The position numbers and the translations under genes were made by a program. From positions 4,105,001-4,165,000 of the forward strand of contig NC_092671.1 of the NCBI RefSeq assembly GCF_964355755.1: DNA of 60,000 nucleotides, in the 5' to 3' direction. Below, one piece after another: positions 29,661 to 42,600 of this stretch. Every line of letters starts with the position of its first letter. Positions within the stretch are counted from its first letter, which is position 1. This DNA is from Antedon mediterranea (Eukaryota > Echinodermata > Crinoidea > Comatulida > Antedonidae). Under the pieces are notes generated by a model. The model was not told where the DNA came from. It ran no database searches and saw only the letters and a program-made list of their open reading frames with translations.

Positions 29661-31782
29661 CCAACCCCAAAGTCAGTTTACACATAAAAGACGTAAAGAC
29701 AAAAAACAGTTACAGAAAAAGTAGTCGGCCAAATTTTAAGGGTAATATATGATAATTAATAGCATTCACTGAAGCTCAGAAAACCAGGTTTAGTTTAGTT
29801 ATCAATATATGCTACAGTTCAAATGGGTACTTATCTAGTAAAAATACTGTATAATACGTGTATACGAATACTAATATTAATAATTAAAATTATCTATACT
29901 ACTGTTTTTAAGTAAATCACAGTACCCACGATAATAGTATATAATAGTATATGATAATAGGAAGTGGGAGAAAGGAGAGGTTGAACGGAGGGTAAAGGAG
30001 AAATGTGATGATAATGTATTGCCAGATTATTAAGTCACTGATTCAATTTATTCAGGGCTCCTCCGTAAGTGCATCGCTAGCCCACTACACGAACATTAAA
30101 AGCATGCAATCTATCGACCAAATCCGAATCTCCTTTGTGCTGAGAAGTTTTACTAGACAAGAACCAACAGAGAAAATATTAATATATATTATAAGTTAGG
30201 CTGTATCTTAATCATAGGGGGTAAGCCCGTGTATCTGTGCGCTAACCTAAAACTGAACTTATTCCCGCCAAGATACTCCTTTCGCACACCACGTAGTTAC
30301 ATTTCAAAGGCATAACTACAAAGTAGTCGGCAAGAACGGAATTCCTACCACCTCGACATGCCAAACTAAAATATACCTAAGCAGAAAATTCCTATGGTCT
30401 CTACCTCTGCATGCAATTGCAACGATATTCATTTCGGCGTGGTTTTGAATTGTTTGAACGCAATTGTGCTGTGCGCAGATGAATATTTATAGATTAATGC
30501 TAGAGCAGTTTTAAGCATGTCTGTCGGATATCAAAACGAGCAACACTGCTCTTAATACAAGAGCGTTTACTACGCAAGATGAGAACAAAGCTAAAGTGAC
30601 TGACACATCTACCACAGTAGCATTAAGATGTCAATTTAATATTAAAACCATAAGCGAACAATTTGATTGTAAATTTAAGCCTTGTAATTAATCTGCAAAA
30701 TCAATAATACGGGTATAAAATTTCTAACACTGATCGTGGATGTGATGCTGTATCGTTGATAACATCATTAGCGCCAGGATTGGCTTGATCTGATGGAATA
30801 TCACTTTCAATTCGTCACTGACATACCATTTTTAATTTTGTTAGATGAAGTTAGGAGTGTAACGTAACGTAAAGTAAGGTTTAATTTGTTTGATGTTCAC
30901 AAGCCCTTGACTAATCGTCATTGAGCGTAACTAATTTTATTGGATTTGGAGTTACTAACTAACTCAGGGTACTAACCCACAAAAAAAGCTTGTTGACAAA
31001 CAAACTGTATGCCCAGAATGCATGTGGCTCTGTTGCCAGTACTGAATTTAAAAATGTCGATTGAACAGTTTACGTACGGGCGCGTTTTAATGCGTTTGTT
31101 GAATGCACGCGTACAACAATTTTCATCACAATTGAAGTGTGTGTACGCACGCGTTTAAATGCTGATGAAATGTGCGTTGATAGTGTCTCTTCGTTCATTG
31201 AACACGAGAAATGACTATTACTAGTAAGAATTGTTTACTTTCTTTGCTCGTGTTACAATAAAACACTTCTATAACGGTAGATACGATTCATAAATGCCAT
31301 TTTATTTCAGAACCATCTCCTAAAACTTTTAAAGCTTTGTTTAAAACATCAATTGTCAGCGATGAACGAGCAATCGAGTAACGTACAGTTGTACTAAAAT
31401 AATGACTATTTCCACTCATCTCAGCACTTAATACGAATCGTTTCATCATTTTATAGACGCTTAACCAATACTTGTACGAATTTCTATAAAGAAGACGGTA
31501 ATTAAAGGCCATGACCTCAAATTATGCGAACATTTTATGTCGTCATAGAATCAGCAAACAATATGGCAACTGAAAACCAAATGGAGTGATTGATGCGAAA
31601 ACATTGAATGATTGTTGAAACTAAGTTTTTTTTATATTATACAATCCTTTGACAATTCTAATGTGTGTTAACGAGTGTTAGACCTAGAAATACATTTAGG
31701 ACTACTAGGCCTAAAGTAAAAGATTTTTTACAAGCAACATGTTTGATATACACAAAACACGTCTTATCTTTATTTTAAATTT

Positions 31783-31912
31783 AACGCGTGCGTTGAAAGA
31801 CTGATAATAGTACAGCTTTTGTTACGTGTGTGTAAAGACTGATAACAATAGTGCGGATATTGTACGCGCGCGTTCAAAGATTGATAATAGTATGGCTTTG
31901 GTACGCGCACGT
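31783..31912. repeat. ~40-bp imperfect tandem repeat
   Basis: Three copies of a unit beginning ACGCGTGCGTT / ACGTGTGTGT / ACGCGCGCGTT, each followed by AAAGA.TGATAA.A, start at 31783, 31824 and 31864; a fourth start (ACGCGCACGT) is at 31903. The unusual CG content stands out from the AT-rich surroundings. Confidence 0.6.
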
Positions 31913-33235
31913 AAAATCTATGTATTCCGTGTACCATGAACGGTATTTTATCGGACGGTGACGATCGTTGATGCGTCTGATAAACGGTCTATTGAGGAGT
32001 CATCAATGCAGTTAGTAGCAATAATGGAGTTTCATTTTAGATTATAATCAACATAACTCGGTATGTAAAAAATAGCATATCAACTGGACCCCTTCTGTTC
32101 GGCAATTTGCTGCATCTAGACGATGTTTTCTTTAGCGATGTTCGACAGCAGAAATACGGTTATATCTCGATAGACATACCAAGAAACACGAGACTTTAAT
32201 CATATTAAAACAATTCATATACCGATTTGAATTGATGAAACCACAAATGGACAAAAAGTTGATGCCGTACCACTTTCAGTAATATTTAAAGGCAATCGTA
32301 ATCTGCGCATGCTCACATGTCTCTGCCCGTACGCAGAATGGCTGGGCAGAGCCTAGTTGCGAAAGCAAGCCACAGGCTGTGATGGCTGTCGATCAATTTT
32401 TATAGTTAATGTGTTAATAAGAAGTTAAAATATGATATCATTTTTAACAAGGTTTAAAATCAAATAAAAAAATGTGACGGTAGATTGTGATATGTTTCCT
32501 GGGTAAAATATCTTCCCCTGTAATCAATACAAGTATACAGGTACCTATTATTTACAATTAGGTCGCTATTACTATTACAACGAAAATCATATCTATTCCT
32601 AATTTATTTTGGTGAATTTCAGACAGTAAGTAAATTTGCAGTAGGTTTTATGATGTTGTTTGGCTATTCCATTGAATTTAGGTACTTCGGAGGGCTGGTA
32701 TCTTCTATTCCCCCTTAAATATTTGAGTTCATTCTGTTCATATGCGATATAGTCTTGAGTAAAGTATTGTACATTATTATACTGTATTATCATTTTGTCC
32801 AGTATCATACAGCATCACATGTACTGGCTGTATCATGGAAGGTGAATTGCTAGGGTCTGTGATACAAGCGTTAGGCCTACATGTAAAAAACATGTGATAC
32901 TGAATCTGTGATTTTTTTTCTATGATATTTACCAAATTTCAATACATTACCGAGAATCGGCTAGACATTGTGTTGTACTACATGGGAACCAGTTATGCGC
33001 ATGCGTCAATTAACTTTCTTAACTGCTCTTTAATTGGCATAATTACCTAGTTAACAATGGCATTCGATACAGATTATTGATCAACCATTTAATATTTTAA
33101 GTGTTCAATGAACGGATTATGCCAATTTATTCGAACCAGTGTAAAGGTTGAGGGAGAAATTCGGTCACTGTCTAACTTCACTTTCATTGCAATATTTAGG
33201 TATGTATATTATTAGTTTGGATGGTTTCCACACAA

Positions 33236-33370
33236 TTACTACAGTAGAACCTCTATTAAGGGGACACTTGGGGACACCTTCAGGACCCAAGAAGTGGCCA
33301 TATATAATAGGGATTGGTCATACCTATTAATGGTTGTAACTTAAATAGTGGTGGATGTACCCCGAGTATA
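33236..33370. repeat. Copy of the 'agaacctctattaagg' dispersed repeat
   Basis: Begins CAGTAGAACCTCTATTAAGG then GGACACTTGGGGACACCTTCAGGACCC. The same palindromic family recurs at 1466-1560, 3927-4060, 6430-6480, 34418-34455, 34998-35105, 42800-42865, 49569-49630, 51120-51180 and 54110-54185. Complete copies fold back (GTCCCC.TAATAGAGGTTCTAC), which suggests a MITE origin. Confidence 0.6.
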
Positions 33371-35180
33371 GAGCTGTCTCCAAAAAAGGTGTTCTCCGGT
33401 TTTTGATCAAACTGTTTTTAGACAAAATGAAGCTGCCGAGTATAACGTAAGCGTCACAATGCATGGGGCGGCGACAGAGTGAAACGAAGAGAATTCGCTA
33501 AATACGACGATGAATTTTGATAAGGAAAATTATTTTGATGAAGATAACAATGATGATTATTATCGTTGTTCGTGATCAAATTATTGTGGAAGATATATCA
33601 ACCACTGAAAATAAGATGATTAATTATGATGATTATTACGACGACGATAATGAACATAATGGTTTATAATTGTCATAGTAATTAATATAATGACGTCATA
33701 ATATAATATAACTCAAACTTACAATCCTAGCCCAATGGTATCCCATAAATACAGGCGCCTGAAAGAGGATGAACATCATGGTATGATGAACAATATTGAC
33801 GATTGTGATCATAATTAATATCATGACGTCATGATATCAATATACAATCTCAATAATGTCTGCACTCGGTTTCATACGCTTAATAACCATAGGCCTAAAA
33901 TAGTACAACATAAGTGCGAAGGAAAGCTCAGAGATCACGAATTGTTGTTACATTATTGGCACGCGCACATGACGACAAAATATCAAGTTGACATAATAAG
34001 CTAGAAGGGTCTTGTTACAGCAGTTTAAACACTTGTTTCTTAGTTTAATATTTCAATGATACTCTCAGGAGCAATCAATCTATAATGTCATCCAATCATA
34101 AGTCGTATTTGAATATCATATAGGTTATCAAATGACGTCATTCATGTTATATTTTCACTACTATTATTCGATCTCAAATTCCGCGTTTGATTTCAATTAG
34201 GGATTTCCCCTTTTTATGAATTTGGGACGTTGAAAAAACGCTTATCATTTTGTAGACTTGCCCCATAAAAGTCTGTATTTATTGTCTTTTTTATGTTAGT
34301 CCACCAGTCGGCGTTTCGATATTTGTCTGAAAATACGAGCTCATGTTTTGTACGTATGAAACGCTATATGTGCCAACATATTTATCTTTTTACTAATTTA
34401 TGTTAAGAAGGCACTTTGTTTGGTCCCAAAGATGTCCACTTAATAGAGGTTCTATAAACAGCTGTATCAATTCCACAATGTTTACCGTACTTTGTACATT
34501 ATTTCTTTTAATGCAACTTTCTTTATATTGATATCATAATAAAGAAAAACAAATTAAAACTGTGGTTCCGCTGAGGTTCTGAAATGTATTTTATACCGAA
34601 AGTAATTGTAATTCATAATTCTTTCGCAAATCAACAGCCCAAAATGGTAATTTCTACAAATTAGTTCATCTCTAGAGGATAAAATTACATCAATAAGAAA
34701 ATCAGTAGTCGTTCCACTGTATGCGTCGTCTAGTTAGACTGTCTTAAAAATAGAAACAAGATTAAGTAATGAGGATGATGATAGATGTAGGTTGGAGCAT
34801 GTTGGAATTATGATTGCAGTGACCATCTTTCAATTGCCTAATATAATCAATCAATCTCATTATCTTATAATCACCGCAATGCGCATCTTCTTTTTAGGTA
34901 AAAGATCATCAGATACTTAGGAATTAGTACTATCAACTAATAACGAACTCGTAAGAAATCTTACTGTAAGTACTACTGGAGAACTCTAGTTATATTCAGG
35001 GACACTTCTATTAAGGGGACACTCTTCCATGACACGAGCAAGGGGTAATGTGTGTACTACAGTCAGCCTATATTCAGAGAAAACCCCTATTAAAGGGACA
35101 CTTTCTGTGAAACGAAGGAGGGAGCACAAACACACACAAGATGCTTTACGGGTTTTGAGAGTGGACTTTTTTTGCTATGA
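33371..35180. other. Intergenic with three TGACGTCA sites
   Basis: Perfect palindromic TGACGTCA motifs (CRE/ATF consensus) at 33691-33698, 33824-33831 and 34133-34140, in AT-rich DNA with GAT-type trinucleotide runs at 33490-33660. No gene is seen. Whether the motifs bind anything is unknown. Confidence 0.4.
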
Positions 35181-35182
35181 TA

Positions 35183-35238
35183 AGAAATCTTGGCATTACA
35201 CAGGACTTGAACCAGAACCTCTGAATTGGTAGCTGAGC
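35183..35238 (-). repeat. tRNA-derived SINE fragment
   Basis: On the minus strand: GCTCAGCTACCAATTCAGAG, then GGTTCAAGTCCTGTG, a good box B. The 5' part and a proper acceptor stem are missing. Confidence 0.4.
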
Positions 35239-35521
35239 AAATAAACAACTAAAAAGTAACATCATTAGATTCAAAATAGATTCTGATAAGCAAAAGTGGT
35301 GGAACATTCAGATTTGGAAGCTTATTATTTTCTATTCATCAACCCCCGAACAATCCCCCCGCCCACCCCACCCCAACCACATCTGCCAAATGTTTCTCAG
35401 AGGCGGTTCAAATGTAGTTTCAGTAAAACTTCCCCAGTACAATTCGATAATTTGATAACACATGTGTATTGATGCGTGCAATAGCAAAAAATGTGTATAA
35501 TGGGCAATAATAAGATAGATG

Positions 35522-35610
35522 TTTAGGTGTTGATATATTCAAAGAAAAACATGGCATCATTAATTGAAAAATGACGCCATGCTATTATTTGAATATATCA
35601 ACACCTAACA
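35522..35610. repeat. Near-perfect 22-bp-stem hairpin
   Basis: Left arm TTTAGGTGTTGATATATTCA.. (35522-35543) and right arm ..TGAATATATCAACACCTAACA (35588-35610) are exact complements over ~22 bp. The 44-bp loop has a second short pairing (ACATGGC with GCCATGC). It could be a MITE or a small-RNA precursor. No coding frame. Confidence 0.6.
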
Positions 35611-36499
35611 TATACTGTAATCATAAGATTCACATTTGAAAAGGAAAGTAACAATAGACTTTATTTCTTGATTTTTTAGTTTCAAATCTGAACACTCCAC
35701 TGGTACTTTCAGAAAAACGAATAAAATATAAAAAAAATACAAATAAAATATATAATATTAAAATTTGATTTATTCATTCTCCATACAAAGATATTTTTTT
35801 TACTAAAAGGTAACTCTATGTTTAAAATGTACATTATAAATAAAGACTTTGTTGAATTTGTTTTCCACAGTGAGCCCTAACCCAAAATGTGGTACTTTTT
35901 AGTTATGTTTTATGATAGAAATTTTACTGATTTTCAAATAACATTACAGATTTTACTTTTTTTGTTGTTGCTTTATATACTTTTTCTTTAAAATGCCTAA
36001 AATTTAATACAGTTTTTGTGAATTTTTTTTTATCTCATAAAACCGTATGTAGTATGCCTACCATTTTTCACTTATTTATTTTACTACACTTGTTCTATCT
36101 GCTAGCCTTCGCCCACTATCAAAAGATAAATGGGGTTTATCATCAATGTTGTCTAAGGTAATATATATATATTATATTTTCTAATAAACAATAGGTATTT
36201 CAAACTTTCTTCAAATTATGCAAATTGTTGCGTAGGACTGTGTTTACACTGTTTTAATTTTATAATCTGCTTTTTGAATTACCATTTGACAAACAAAATA
36301 ATGAATAAACATCACACCTCATTTTAGGTATAATAATAATATAAACACCAGATAGTACATAACAAGTTCTTAATGCTAAAGTGCATTAGCCTAGATTTTA
36401 CATTTATTATTATATTAATCATTCTTATATACCATATACTGTATATATATTAATTAATTATAATAATTAATAATGTTAAATTCTCCTCCACTAAGAGCT

Positions 36500-37450
36500 A
36501 TGTCAGCCATACACAGATATTTTTTCTTTTTTCATTTCATTGTATTGTTCCACATAAAATATGACAAGACAAAGAAAAAAGAATTAAAAAACCTGGGTAG
36601 TTGTTTGTTTATGTGAGACTCAAGTAAGCCAAAAAAGGCTTTAAGGCTGAGTTCCAAAATACATCACATAGTACATGGTAACGTAAAATTGCTTTCTAAA
36701 AAAAGGAACAAAAAAGCCAAACAGATTTTATTGAATATGAATACAAGGAAAAGTAAGGAATAAATTCACATAGTAACAAACTTATTAACTATCTAAAGAA
36801 TATTGATGGATTAAGTATTGTTTGCATTTTTTTTTAAACGAAAGTAAGGTAGGTAATAATTTAATGTTTAAAGTTAAATTATTCCATAAAAATGGTCCGT
36901 TAAAAATGAAAGAATTTTTCCTGAGGGCTTAGTGTACTTTTCATAAATAAAATGTTTCCGGGTAGATGACCTGGTCTTATATGAATGAAGCTGGCTAAAC
37001 ATTGTAAACAACGAGTTAAAATGAGAAGGGAGTTGGTTATTAATAACACGAAACATAAACACAAGAGTTTGCAGTTTGTTAATATCGAATATGTTTAAAG
37101 TGTTTAGCTGATGGAATAATTGCCTTGTATGGGATCTTGGGGGTGTTCCAGTGCAAATCCTTAGAGCCTTCTTTTGAAGCTTAAAGAGACAGTGAATTGT
37201 GATGTTGATGGACTATTCCAAGGATTAGTCTGCAAAATGTTGTTAGAAATTGAAGCCCAAGCAATATTACAGTAGGTTAAGTATGGTAAAATGAGAGTGT
37301 TGTAAAGCAAAAATAAAATATTGTATGGAAGAATATATTTTAATTTACTTAAAACACCAACATTTTTAGACACTGTTTTATTAGTAATTGCAATGTGTGT
37401 TTGCCAGTTCAATTTTGAATCAATTTGAACCCCAAGGAATGTTCAATCAT
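36500..37450 (-). mobile_element. Non-LTR retrotransposon (LINE) 3' fragment
   Basis: On the minus strand the translation reads TFLGVQIDSKLNWQTH, KNVGVLSKLKYILPYN, LILPYLTYCNIAWAS, then after a frame change LQKKALRICTGTPPRSHTRQ and VFMFRVINNQLPSHFN. These are the end of a reverse-transcriptase domain and its C-terminal region, in the style of CR1/L2/Jockey-like LINEs. The fragment is 5' truncated at ~37450 and frameshifted near 37210. Its probable 3' UTR runs down to ~36500. Not functional. Confidence 0.8.
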
Positions 37451-39629
37451 ATACTGTCTGCAAAAGTGGAAAGCTGTTCCAAAATATGGAAATTTCCATA
37501 TACTGTTTGAACACTATTCTGGAAACAAAATGTTTGACAAATCTAAATGTTCTTATACTTAGATTATTTATAGATTATTGACATAATAGAGTGCCACGAG
37601 CAGCTACTGTACTATTGCCAATATTCTAGTAAAAAAATGTCTTTATTTATAGACTTTATCTAATTTGAACAGTCTCACCACAACTATTGGTACTTTGTAT
37701 GAACTAGTAAACTGGGGTATTCCTCTAATCATCTAAAATATGTACTGTATATGTACTTATAGATTATATTGATAATCAGAGATTGGTAGCCTGGCTTCTT
37801 CTACTACCAGAACTATGAAACCTGTACTAATGGTCTGTAAATTTGGGTTAAAGATATTAATAAATTTCAAAAAAAAATTAAGTAAATGCAAAAAAGAAAA
37901 TAAATAATAATAACTGCTTTATCTTAGTAACAGTAAGACTTTATCAAAGTTAAAACTAGAAAAAATAATTACAGTTGGTTGATTTTAAACAGGGCTAGAA
38001 ATAGTCTTTTTTTTAAACATTTTTAACAACCCAGACAGAGCACTTTTTTTTTGTAGTGAATTAATAATTTTTTACAAAAAATGTGAATTTTAGGATTGGA
38101 AGATTAAGCATTTTTTACCTTGTATATATGCTAAACTAAAATTGTTCAGAAATTAAAACCAAAAACATTAGCAAGTTTTTAAATTGTCACTGAGAAATTA
38201 TGAAAAACCAAGGATGAATTTCAAGACCTGATGACAGGTAAAATTAATATGCAATTTCACAATATTTTATAGTAGTTTGTTAATTTACAAAAATGTGTGT
38301 TTTAAAGTTTTTACACAGAATTAAAATGTTCTATAATTTCAGTCTGATCAATTTTTTTTAGTATGTTTTACGGATTCGAGTGACGACAATGCATCTAGAG
38401 AACAAACTGTCTAGTTGTGCATCTCAACCTGGTGGATGTTATTGCAGCATTGAAATACATAACCCTCTTAACCCAATGAGATTCCATATAGTCACCAGAT
38501 CTATTTTCTTCCTGGATAAACAAACTAACTTCTAGGCCTAAAAGTTATAGCAGCTAACTAGTTCTAATGGATTAAAAATAATTTAATAGTACAGTACAAG
38601 AATATTGATGTAACCGTCGCAAACTCTTTCTTTTGCTAACATCGAAAGGGTAAAAGTAAGGGGGGATTTCTGTAATATTATTACAGCAAGCATTCCCCGG
38701 AGAGTGGCTTTGAAAACATCTTCATGGGAGGCTAATTCTGATTGGTTGAATATATTATGTTCAAAGATATTTAGTCAACTAATGTAAACGCAGAGAAAGC
38801 TAGTATATAATAACACAATAGTTTCTTTGGTACAAGCTCAATTACTTGCTATTGGTCAAGGTAGTGGTGGGAATAACTGGTCACTATTAAAAATAACAAA
38901 GTTATAGTAGGTATAATTGTAACTCTATTGAGTAAAACAACATAACATATTAAAAAAATATCAACATAAAATGTAATGAATGTCTTTTAACTTTGCAATG
39001 CTGTGTTGCTTGCTTGGTTTTACTGGCTCTCAAAATTTCTCAAATATTTTACCTAGATTTTTAACTGATACATCTATATCAAAAGTATTGATTTCAATCT
39101 TTCTTGCAGTTAAAAGCTGAATTACAAAAACTTTTTAAATCCATAAACATATTAACTTTAATTTTTTCTACAGTATGTTATATTGCACTATTGTTTTACA
39201 TTTTAGACGAGTTCTTCCATAATATGTTATTAATATTAAGTAATAAATAATAAGTGTTCTATAATTAATAAATTTAGAAAACTTACTGGTCTTCTCAGTG
39301 AATGTCAGTCAGATGTCTGTCTTGAACAAATAGTAACTGGGACTTCTGGATTGCAAGTCTATTTAGAGAAATAAATAATGCTTTGTTGATGCCATTTTCT
39401 TCTTTTTAATTTGTATTTTGCATTTCATATTGCTAAACTAATCTATTAAACTATTACTTTATTATTATCTTTATTTAAAATTTTTATTTTACATTTTATC
39501 TTTTGTACACACAAGACCAAGTAATCTGCAATTATTTGGTATGGAATTATGAAACTTTTATTTTTTTAACAGACTGTAACCCCAAAGTTGAATTATTGTA
39601 TATCTAAAACTTGTTTTCTTTTGTTTCAG
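37451..39629. other. AT-rich region upstream of the potassium channel
   Basis: No coding exon recognised. A 5' UTR exon of the channel must lie somewhere upstream, since its first coding exon is preceded by a splice acceptor, but I cannot place it. Confidence 0.4.
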
Positions 39630-42600
39630 AACAATAAAAGTCAGCAAATATGAAAGTGATTGAAGTACCTGAACATTTTTAACAAGATACTGTAAATGAA
39701 AAAAAATGCACCAAATGTCGTGACATACTCAGAAAAGATGGAGATAGAAGAGCAGCCTCAACCACCCTATCAACTATCGAGAAAAGAAAAATTTCTGCAT
39801 TATTTTAGGAAGTTTATACAATGGCTATTCTCATATGTGGGACTAACAGCCATACTGGTTGGTTACTTATTCCTCGGGGCTATCATCTTTAGAGCAATTG
39901 AACAACCGGAAGAGAAGCGACTGAGGGAGGTTTTGCAAATTGAAAAGGAAAAGTTACTAAGAGAATTTTATAATAAAAGTATGGAGAGTAACGTTACAGA
40001 ATGGATGGTTTATGCCACTAAAGAAATCAATAAATTTGATATGAAAATGAACCCAAATAATGTTACTTCAGAAGAGCCTAATGATAGGTATAAATGGTCT
40101 TTCTTTGGTTCAATGCTGTTCTCACTTACTGTTGTAACAACTATAGGTAAGTTCATTGTATTTGGTAAAAAAAATTGTTCAGCATTTCAAGAAGTATTAA
40201 TTAAATCAGGCTTTGAATGGGCCATTTTGCAGTTTTAATAAAGTTTAAAGCACTTCTATAAAAAGATAATATAAAAAAAATAATTGGCTGCCAGAAAAAT
40301 TTGACAATTTTTGCTTCCAATACATTTTTTTTTCAAGTAGATACATTTTTTCCAATTCAATATCAGTATACATACTGTAATTTGTACATCCTAGTCACTA
40401 GTACATACAGTACTACCATACCACCTACTTCCTAGTATTACTCTACCATTGCTAGTAGCACTGAGAATTGTAAAATATTTGAAAAACCCACAACAAGAAA
40501 AGCTGCAACAATTAAAGTTTTTGACAAAAAAAAAAATATTTAAGTGCATGCTTTAAAAATATCATTGCAGATTTGAAAAATGATATTTCAAAAAGAGGAA
40601 GATTTAGCTAATAAACAAATTTAAATGGAGATAAGCTTTAGGCAAGATCAATAGTACACAACCCACAGCAGCTAGGCACATCTGACATGAGTAGCTGTAA
40701 TCTGATGAGACAGATACTCTACTGGGGGCCCACAATTTAACAGTAGTGACAAAATCATGAAAGATGATATCTTATTTATCTTGTTGGGCTGATGGTGTTC
40801 TGTTGGATTACAGCAAGCGCCGCAACATGTAAATTAGGTGACCTTATTTCTGGTGACGTCAATACTCCTGCAGATGTGCTTAGTGACTCATGGCTGGTAT
40901 CAAAATGCCTACAAAGTGTGGCAAGGAAAAATGAAACTTTTACCCAATACTAATTGCTAATCTGTTTTCATTTACATTACAATACAAATTAAATAATTTA
41001 ATTTCTTTCTATAATAATAATAGTAATCAACTAACAGTATTAAATACAAATCTACAAAGTAACCGGAAGTGTAACTTTTTATACACTATGGAAGGTATGT
41101 CATATTTCGGATTATAATCCTACACCCAATCATAATGTTTTGGTCCGAAAATGTTGGATTGGAATACACTGTATTTTTCATTTGTGTAGAGGGTGTTTTT
41201 TATATATTACTATCTCACTCTTGGAGAATAGGCTATTGTCTGTTTAGCCAGGTAAGCTACAGTAGGAACGAAAAGCCTGCATGATTATTCAGCCTAAAAA
41301 AATCGGTAATTTCCTTCTTGAAAAGGTGTTAAAAAATCCATTAAAAAAAATAAATTAAATAAAAATACTGCTTAGGATTTTATTCTCTATACTAACCAAT
41401 TAATAATTATAATCAATAGTTAGGTTACTGTATGAATTATAAAATGTGAGAATATCAATTAATTGTTTATGTAAAATTATCATGATTGTTACATTGCATC
41501 ACAGGCAAAAAACAAAACTTATGCCAACTATTCAAGACTAAAAAAGTGATAAAAAGCAAATATACATTTATTTATTATGATAAAAATTCCATGTGGCTAC
41601 TATTGTGTTAAAAAAAAACAACACAGAAACATTCTCTGTAAAAGCAAAGAAAAAACTAATTACTGTATATAAAGCATTGCGAGAATATTAATTTATTTCT
41701 TATGTAAAATGTTCATGTTGTTGCGATAGTAGTATCCAACAATAACAACAGCAAACCTACAAATTGGAGCTAACCAAGTTGATTAAAGCTAGCAGCAAGC
41801 TACAAAACAGCTCGAAATCAAATTAGTCAGCCTTAATGCAGCGCCAGGACATTCATTATCAGGCCTAAGTGAAATTTGTCGGCTGACTCGCTGCTCCTGA
41901 GTTGAATGGAATTTGTACACCTGTGAGTGTCATGACCGCCATAATTAGTAACGAAAATAATAACTTAATTAGCCATTATCTCCGTAATTTACTACCCATG
42001 TGAAATCAGTCTGTTTATTACTAAAAGAATATGTTCTTTAAAAACTAGAGTGTTTATTTTTAGTCATACATTTTCTTTTTTGTCAACCAAAATGATGAAA
42101 ACAAGTGGTTTAAATTATTATCATTGATTTTGACAAATTACAGTATGGATTTATTTCTGTTGCATATCTTTGAAATGTATTATTTTATTTTAACAATATT
42201 TCATGAGGGTTTCTCAACCAGCTGAACCCTCTTCAGAAAATACAGTATGACAAGATTTGAGAATTGAGAACAATACGAACATGATCGGTTAAATTATTTG
42301 TGTTCCGCTTTACGTTGTTGTGTTGAACTTACAGTAGTGGGAACCCTTGAATATACTTATTACAAATATTAAATTTTAAGCTCTGTTTACACTATCAAAC
42401 TAGTTTAACAAAAAAAGTGTGATGTGCCCAGATATGGTAGTTGTATGCCCAAATATGGTAGTGATATGACACTATCATGTCCATATATGGGCACGTCACA
42501 TTTTTTTGTCACATAAAGTTTGATAGTGTGGACTTCAGATCAAGAATCTTCTTAGAGTAATGTAATAAACGGGATAAAACTAAGATAGTGATAAAGATAG

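Larger units (their letters stand above)
28191..33235. other. Intergenic; no secure gene
   Basis: Weak items only. A 62-codon minus-strand frame (28930-28742, MLGVNRIRRYYPMLHNRAEY start) may be transposon-derived. A LINE-like 3' tail lies at 29530-29660. A 74-codon minus-strand frame at 31512-31288 begins with a good ATG context (GAGGTCATGG) but has no recognised family. A ~40-bp repeat lies at 31783-31912. The rest shows no coding or RNA signal. Confidence 0.4.
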
